The notes under the pieces were generated by a model, which made no database searches, had not been told where the DNA came from, and saw only the letters and a list, made by a program, of their open reading frames with translations. Both the position numbers and the translations under genes were made by a program. Positions 59,999-64,000 of a stretch of 64,000 nt of DNA are shown piece after piece. Numbering within the stretch: position 1 is the first letter of the stretch; every line of letters starts with the position of its first letter. This DNA comes from Phaeacidiphilus oryzae TH49 (lineage in GTDB: Bacteria > Actinomycetota > Actinomycetes > Streptomycetales > Streptomycetaceae): the NCBI RefSeq assembly GCF_000744815.1, contig NZ_JQMQ01000005.1, forward strand, positions 2,612,055 to 2,676,054. The letters are read 5' to 3'.

Positions 59999-60799
59999 AT
60001 GCCGTTCCCGCAAGAGACGACGCCCCGTCAGCAGCCACCGGCCGAACCGGGGGCCCCCGAGATCCTGGACCGCAGGGAGGGCCCGTACGGCGAGGTGGTG
60101 CTGCGGCGCCAGGACGGGCTGCTGCAGATCATCGCCAACGGCTGCTTCCTGATGGACACCTCGGACGGCCGCTCCGAACGCCTGCTGGTCCGCGCCGCGG
60201 CCGACGCCCTCGGCGAGCACGCCGACTGCTCCGGGCCCGAGGCCGAGGCCGGGCCCGAGGCCGAGGCCGGGCCCGAGGCCGGGCCCGCCGCCGGCGGCCC
60301 GCGGCTGCTGATCGGCGGGCTCGGCGTCGGCTTCTCCCTCGCCGAGGCGGCGGCCGACGAGCGGTGGTCGCGGATCACCGTGGTGGAGCGCGAGAAGGCG
60401 GTGATCGACTGGCACCGGGCGGCCGACCGCGCCCCGTATGCGCCGTTCTCCCGAATCTCCGGTCTTGCACTCGCCGATACCCGGGTAGGGATCGCCCATG
60501 CCGACCTGCTGGATCACCTCCGCACCACGGAGGAGCGTTACGAGGCGCTCGCCCTGGACATCGACAACGGTCCCGACTGGACGGTCACAGACGGCAACCT
60601 CGGCCTCTATGGTGAGGAAGGACTCGCGTTGCTGGAGCGCACCATGGCCCCGGGAGCGGTTCTGGCCGTATGGTCGGCGTCCGACTCGCCCGGGTTCGAG
60701 GCACGGTTGCGTGCCCGTTTCATCACAGTGCGTCGCCTCGATGTCCCCGTGGTGAGAGGAACGCCCGATGTCGTGTACCTGGCGTCACAAACGTCATGA
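59999..60799 (+). CDS. SAM-dependent methyltransferase-like protein (spermidine synthase family)
   Basis: A 266-residue Rossmann protein. Residues 100-130 carry LLIGGLGVGFSLAEAAADE (SAM-binding-type glycine motif), then ITVVEREKAVIDWH, and DADLLDH- and ALDIDNGPDW-like segments as in spermidine synthases. A Gly/Pro/Glu repeat (GPEAEA, three copies around 60233-60285) interrupts the N-terminal part. AAGGAG lies 13 bases before the ATG. The gene is monocistronic, upstream of the two-component pair. Substrate unknown. Confidence 0.8.
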   Translation: MPFPQETTPRQQPPAEPGAPEILDRREGPYGEVVLRRQDGLLQIIANGCFLMDTSDGRSERLLVRAAADALGEHADCSGPEAEAGPEAEAGPEAGPAAGGPRLLIGGLGVGFSLAEAAADERWSRITVVEREKAVIDWHRAADRAPYAPFSRISGLALADTRVGIAHADLLDHLRTTEERYEALALDIDNGPDWTVTDGNLGLYGEEGLALLERTMAPGAVLAVWSASDSPGFEARLRARFITVRRLDVPVVRGTPDVVYLASQTS

Positions 60800-60821
60800 A
60801 CGACCGGTAAGGTTTCGGCCC

Positions 60822-61004
60822 GTGCCGCCCGCTCCGCACCGCGGGAGGCCCGTGAAGCGGCGCCGGGAGGAAGACCCGGGCACAGCTGTATTCCGACAAC
60901 GCAGCAGTCAGCACTCATCCAAGAGCAGTTCAAACAGCGACAATCCGATCCCGATCGGCGAGCCGAGCCGGTCGCGGATCGAAGCCCTGGGGGCGGTGGC
61001 GTGA
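60822..61004 (+). CDS. Possible small leaderless ORF coupled to the response regulator
   Basis: A 60-codon frame starting at GTG 60822. TAAGGT ends 8 bases before the GTG, compatible with leaderless initiation, and its TGA overlaps the response-regulator GTG as GTGA, the coupling used elsewhere in this window. The peptide is basic at the start (RGRPVKRRREED) and Ser-rich in the middle (SSQHSSKSSSNSDN), with no recognised domain. It may instead be just the 5' leader of the regulator transcript. Confidence 0.3.
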   Translation: MPPAPHRGRPVKRRREEDPGTAVFRQRSSQHSSKSSSNSDNPIPIGEPSRSRIEALGAVA

Positions 61005-61738
61005 CCGTGACAGATATGCAACAGGCGCAGGAAGTGAGCGGGCTCGGCTCGCAGCGTCGAGTCCTGGTCGTGGAGGACGAGCCGACCATAGCCGAGTCCA
61101 TCGCCGCCCGACTGGGCGCCGAGGGCTTCCGGGTCGCCGTCTCACACGACGGTCCGACCGCGGTCGACTGCTTCCAGACCTGGCAACCCGACCTCGTCGT
61201 CCTGGACGTGATGCTGCCCGGCTTCGACGGCCTCGAGGTCTGCCGCCGGATCCAGGCCCAGCGCCCGGTTCCGGTGCTGATGCTGACGGCCCGGGACGAC
61301 GAGACCGACATGCTGGTCGGGCTGGGCGTCGGCGCCGACGACTACATGACCAAGCCGTTCTCCATGCGTGAGCTGGCGGCCCGGGTCAACGTCCTGCTCC
61401 GCCGCGTCGAGCGGGCCCAGCTGGCCGCGCGTACGCCGGTGGGCGGCACGCTGCGCCTCGGCGACCTGGAGATCGACCACGTCCAGCGCCGGGTCCGGGT
61501 CTCCGGCAACGACGTCCACCTCACCCCCACCGAGTTCGACCTGCTGGCCTGCCTGGCCCAGCAGCCGCGCGCGGTGCTCACCCGCGAGCAGCTCCTCGCC
61601 GAGGTGTGGGACTGGACCGACGCGTCCGGAACCCGCACTGTGGACTCGCATGTGAAGGCGCTGCGGCGGAAGATCGGCGCGAGCTGGATCCGCACCGTCC
61701 ACGGTGTCGGCTACGCCCTTGAGGCGCCGACCCCGTGA
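61001..61738 (+). CDS. OmpR-family response regulator
   Basis: A 245-residue response regulator. The receiver has E26-D27 and the phosphoacceptor D69 in VVLDVMLPGFDG, then LTARDDE and the MTKPF switch lysine. The winged-helix C-terminus includes LTPTEFDLLACLAQQPRAVLTREQLLAEVWD. A 20-residue leader precedes the receiver; GTG 61001 fits the GTGA overlap, and ATG 61016 is a shorter alternative. It is the partner of the kinase that follows. The same pair stands next to kgd in S. coelicolor. Confidence 0.93.
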   Translation: MTVTDMQQAQEVSGLGSQRRVLVVEDEPTIAESIAARLGAEGFRVAVSHDGPTAVDCFQTWQPDLVVLDVMLPGFDGLEVCRRIQAQRPVPVLMLTARDDETDMLVGLGVGADDYMTKPFSMRELAARVNVLLRRVERAQLAARTPVGGTLRLGDLEIDHVQRRVRVSGNDVHLTPTEFDLLACLAQQPRAVLTREQLLAEVWDWTDASGTRTVDSHVKALRRKIGASWIRTVHGVGYALEAPTP

Positions 61739-61773
61739 ACCGGTAGAGCGGAAGCAAGCGGACGGGAGGGGCG

Positions 61774-62509
61774 ATGACGTCTCAGGACCACCTGACTCGG
61801 CAGCAGCAGAGCACCAGCGACCCCTTCCCCCGCCGCGATGCGCCGGCGCCCACGCCCCTCGCGCCGGCGCCCGCAGCCCCGCGCCGCGAGCCCCTCACCT
61901 CCGACGGGGCACTCCCCACCATGAATGCGAACCCCCTCCCGGGGCGGTCGGAAGACGACCTCCCGGCGATCCCGCGCCAGCCCTCCCGCGAGCCGGCGGC
62001 GGCGCCCGCCTCGGCGCTGTCCGCCCCGGCGGTCTCCGGCCCCGAGCCCGACCGCCCGGGGAAGCCCGGCCCGGCGGCCGGCGGCCCGACCACGGCCGGG
62101 ACGGCGGCGGTCCGCGGACCGCTGCGGTCACCCGTGACACCGCCCGAGGCCGGCGGGTCCGTCCCCGCCCCGCGGGCGACGGACGCCGAGCCGGGCCAGG
62201 ACGCCGGGGCGCCGGAAAGGGCCCCGGCCGGGGCACCACCGCGGCGCCCGCCGCCGCCTCCGCTCCGGCCCCGGCCTCCGCTCCGGCCCCGGCCCCCGCC
62301 CCGATCGCGGCGCCGGTCCGCACCCTGACCATCCGAGGCGGCCGCCGCGTCGGCCGGGCCTGGGACGGCGGACGCCGGATCGGCCGGGCCCTCGTCCACA
62401 GCGCCGCGGCGGTCGCGGCCGAGCGCCGCAACCGGCCGTCCCGCGGCTGGGCCGCGCGCTGGCCCGCGGCGGCGGCCGGCTCTGGGCGGACCTCCGCCCC
62501 CTCGACCCG
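61774..62509 (+). pseudogene. Disrupted N-terminal extension of the sensor kinase
   Basis: From ATG 61774 a proline/alanine-rich frame (MTSQDHLTRQQQS...) runs to a TGA at 62328. Plausible continuations are in two other frames: TTAAPAAASAPAPAS... TLTIRGGRRVGRAWDGG from about 62235, and then RLGRALARGGGRLWADLRPLDP, which joins the kinase at 62510 in frame. Each switch fits loss of one base (near 62220-62240 and 62425-62475). The intact kinase probably began at 61774, 36 bases after the regulator stop. Confidence 0.55.
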
Positions 62510-63550
62510 ATGCGGTCGATCAAGGCCAAGCTGGGCGCGCTGGTGATCGCCTCCGTCTGCATCTCGACGCTGATGGTGGTCGTCGCCCTGAACTCCTCCA
62601 CCCAGATCCAGATCATCATGGTCTTCTCGGTGGTGGCCTCCCTCCTCCTCACCCAGCTGCTGGCGCACGGGATGACCGCGCCGCTGCGCGACATGACCGC
62701 CGCCGCCCGCGCGATGGCCTCCGGCGACTACACCCGCCGGGTCCGCACCTCCTCCCGGGACGAGGTCGGCGAGCTCGCCGACACCTTCAACCGGATGGCC
62801 GCCGACCTGGAGGCCGCCGACCGGCACCGGCGCGAGCTGATCGCCAACGTCAGCCACGAACTGCGGACCCCCATCGCCGCCCTCCACGCGGTGCTGGAGA
62901 ACGTGGTGGACGGCGTGGTCCGCCCGGAGCCGCAGAACCTGGCGGCCGCGCTGGAGCAGACCGACCGGCTCGGCCGGCTGGTCGCCCACCTCCTCGACCT
63001 CTCCCGGCTGGACAACGGCGTGGTGCCGCTGGACGCCAAGGAGTTCGAGGTCGAGCCGTTCCTGGCGGGCGTGCTGCGCGGGCTCACGGTGGACGGCTCC
63101 ACCTCGGCCGGCGCCAGCCGCCGCCGTACCGACGTGACGCTGGAGCTGCACGTCGCCCCGGGGCTCTCGGCCGTCGCCGACCCGGAGCGGCTCCACCAGG
63201 TGGTGGCCAACCTGGTGGACAACGCCTGCAAGCACAGTCCGGAGAACGGCACGGTCTCGGTCTTCGCCCAGGCCGGGGATCTCGGCTCGGCCCCCGGCAG
63301 CCTCCGCCTGGAGGTGCTGGACCAGGGCCCGGGCATCCCCGAGGAGGACCGGGTCAAGGTCTTCGAACGGTTCCGCAGCGGCACCGCGACCACCGCGGCC
63401 GGCCCCGGCAGCGACGGTGGCACCGGCCTCGGCCTGGCCATCGCCCGCTGGGCGGTGGATCTCCACGGCGGCACGATCCGGGTCGCGGAGTCGCCGGTCG
63501 GTTGCCGGATCCAGGTCACTCTGCCGGGTAGCCTGCCTGGACAGGATTGA
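62510..63550 (+). CDS. Sensor histidine kinase (HAMP, HisKA, HATPase)
   Basis: A 346-residue kinase from the first usable ATG. Two TM helices lie at about 8-28 and 35-53 with a very short external loop (NSSTQIQ), then HAMP (TAPLRDMTAAARAMASGDY), H-box ANVSHELRTP with H116, N-box VANLVDNACKHSP, G1 DQGPGIPEEDRVKVFERF and G2 GTGLGLAIARWA. With almost no sensor domain, the signal is probably sensed in the membrane or by the longer N-terminal region that appears frameshifted. It pairs with the regulator at 61001-61738. Confidence 0.9.
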   Translation: MRSIKAKLGALVIASVCISTLMVVVALNSSTQIQIIMVFSVVASLLLTQLLAHGMTAPLRDMTAAARAMASGDYTRRVRTSSRDEVGELADTFNRMAADLEAADRHRRELIANVSHELRTPIAALHAVLENVVDGVVRPEPQNLAAALEQTDRLGRLVAHLLDLSRLDNGVVPLDAKEFEVEPFLAGVLRGLTVDGSTSAGASRRRTDVTLELHVAPGLSAVADPERLHQVVANLVDNACKHSPENGTVSVFAQAGDLGSAPGSLRLEVLDQGPGIPEEDRVKVFERFRSGTATTAAGPGSDGGTGLGLAIARWAVDLHGGTIRVAESPVGCRIQVTLPGSLPGQD

Positions 63551-63627
63551 CGCAGGATTGCGACAAACCGCGCCAGAGGGCCGAAGTTCGCATCGGCTTA
63601 CGACCCACGCCTCGCAATTTCGTGCCG

Positions 63628-63648
63628 ATTGCCCGTTTTGCGGGCAAT
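63628..63648. terminator. Hairpin downstream of the sensor kinase
   Basis: ATTGCCCG-TTTTG-CGGGCAAT forms a perfect 8-bp stem with a 5-base loop about 78 bases after the kinase stop. No U-run follows, as is common for streptomycete terminators. A second CGGGCAAT copy lies at 63667-63674. Confidence 0.4.
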
Positions 63649-63732
63649 TCTGTTGGCGGCCCGGAACGGGCAATCCGACACCATGCCCCCACGCGAGCCC
63701 CGTCTAACGCTGTTTTCGCGCCAATCTTCCCG

Positions 63733-63786
63733 GGATCACTGTGAGATGGGCGACGCTGGGCCGTCCAGGCCTGCGAGGATCACTGT
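63733..63786. promoter_or_regulatory. Direct repeat GGATCACTGT upstream of kgd
   Basis: GGATCACTGT occurs at 63733-63742 and 63777-63786, exactly 44 bp apart (four helical turns), in the 301-base gap 63551-63851 before kgd. The helical phasing suggests a regulator site, but no factor is known to me. The rest of the gap shows a hairpin at 63628 and no gene. Confidence 0.35.
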
Positions 63787-63851
63787 CAGGGGCGTAGCCT
63801 TGTTTTCCGCTGTCCACCAACTTCAGGAAGCGGAAGAGGGCGGTTGCCGCC

Positions 63852-64000
63852 GTGTCGCCACAGTCCCCCCATACCTCGAGCACCTCGTCGCAAGCACCGC
63901 ACGACCAACAGTCGCCCGGGTCCGGTTTCGGCCCCAACGAGTGGCTGGTCGACGAGATCTACCAGCAGTACCTCCAGGATCCGAATTCAGTAGACCGAGC
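63852..64000 (+). CDS. kgd: Multifunctional 2-oxoglutarate decarboxylase/dehydrogenase, N-terminal part
   Basis: The first 49 codons of the actinobacterial Kgd/OdhA (SucA-like) enzyme; the gene runs off the window. The Ser/Gln-rich leader (SPQSPHTSSTSSQAP) is followed by FGPNEWLVDEIYQQYLQDP, the conserved small E2-associating helix of this family. In actinobacteria the full protein carries ThDP-dependent E1o and an acyltransferase domain and is controlled by the GarA/OdhI protein. GTG 63852 is preceded by GGAAGAGGGCGG. Confidence 0.88.
   Translation, partial: MSPQSPHTSSTSSQAPHDQQSPGSGFGPNEWLVDEIYQQYLQDPNSVDR

Overview
This window is typical Streptomycetaceae chromosome (Streptomyces, Kitasatospora or Streptacidiphilus type). 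GC is very high, GTG starts and 4-base stop/start overlaps are common, several promoters look leaderless, and there is a complete conservon (cvnA-D). The right end carries a lon / two-component pair / 2-oxoglutarate decarboxylase neighbourhood like that of S. coelicolor. I see no rRNA, tRNA, CRISPR array, insertion sequence or prophage.

Layout. 0-7.3 kb: a mycofactocin-type SDR, a MerR-thioredoxin pair, a small P-loop kinase, a LysR regulator, a DUF4262 protein, a DUF885 hydrolase and an imine-reductase-like dehydrogenase. 7.4-9.3 kb: an AurF-like di-iron oxygenase and a TetR regulator sharing an upstream decamer. 9.3-14.6 kb: an oxidative L-fucose-type catabolic cluster (lactonase, aldose dehydrogenase, keto-deoxy sugar acid dehydrogenase, fuconate dehydratase, FadR-type regulator). 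14.7-21.3 kb: a MacB-like ABC exporter, a PASTA protein, an FdhF/YdeP molybdoenzyme and a RipA-like NlpC/P60 hydrolase. 21.7-27.2 kb: a conservon with a styrene-monooxygenase-like flavoenzyme at its 3' end. 27.6-29.1 kb: a PiT phosphate transporter behind a PHO box.

29.5-34.3 kb: a DHA2 exporter fused to three prealbumin-like domains, then a degenerate ABC ATPase paired with a YhgE/Pip permease. 34.5-38.0 kb: a nitrate/sulfonate-type ABC importer. 38.1-42.1 kb: ROK regulator, xylB and divergent xylA. 42.4-46.4 kb: a DD-carboxypeptidase, a membrane-anchored EEP-family protein and a VanRS-like two-component pair. 46.5-51.1 kb: a ribose-type ABC importer with a divergent GntR regulator. 51.5-53.5 kb: a non-canonical CE4 lipoprotein coupled to a YncE-type propeller. 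53.6-56.5 kb: an FtsW/RodA flippase-polymerase and a multi-pass GT87-like membrane protein. 56.6-64 kb: lon behind a HAIR element, a rhomboid-like protein, a spermidine-synthase-like methyltransferase, an OmpR response regulator, its kinase and the start of kgd.

Three signals cut across the window. (1) A direct repeat of CGATA with an 11-bp period, the usual shape of an OmpR-family site, lies upstream of the DD-carboxypeptidase and the EEP gene at identical distances from their start codons, and again between ftsW and the membrane-glycosyltransferase gene. Together with the adjacent two-component pair this suggests an envelope regulon. (2) A repeat built on GGGGCGCGGGGAACTGCGCG and its complement occupies eight loci, and one copy has become the C-terminus of a protein. 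(3) Three genes (cvnA, the ROK regulator, the 62-kb kinase) show frame breaks that all look like the loss of one base near G/C runs. That points to either sequence error or recent decay, and should be settled before anyone interprets those proteins.
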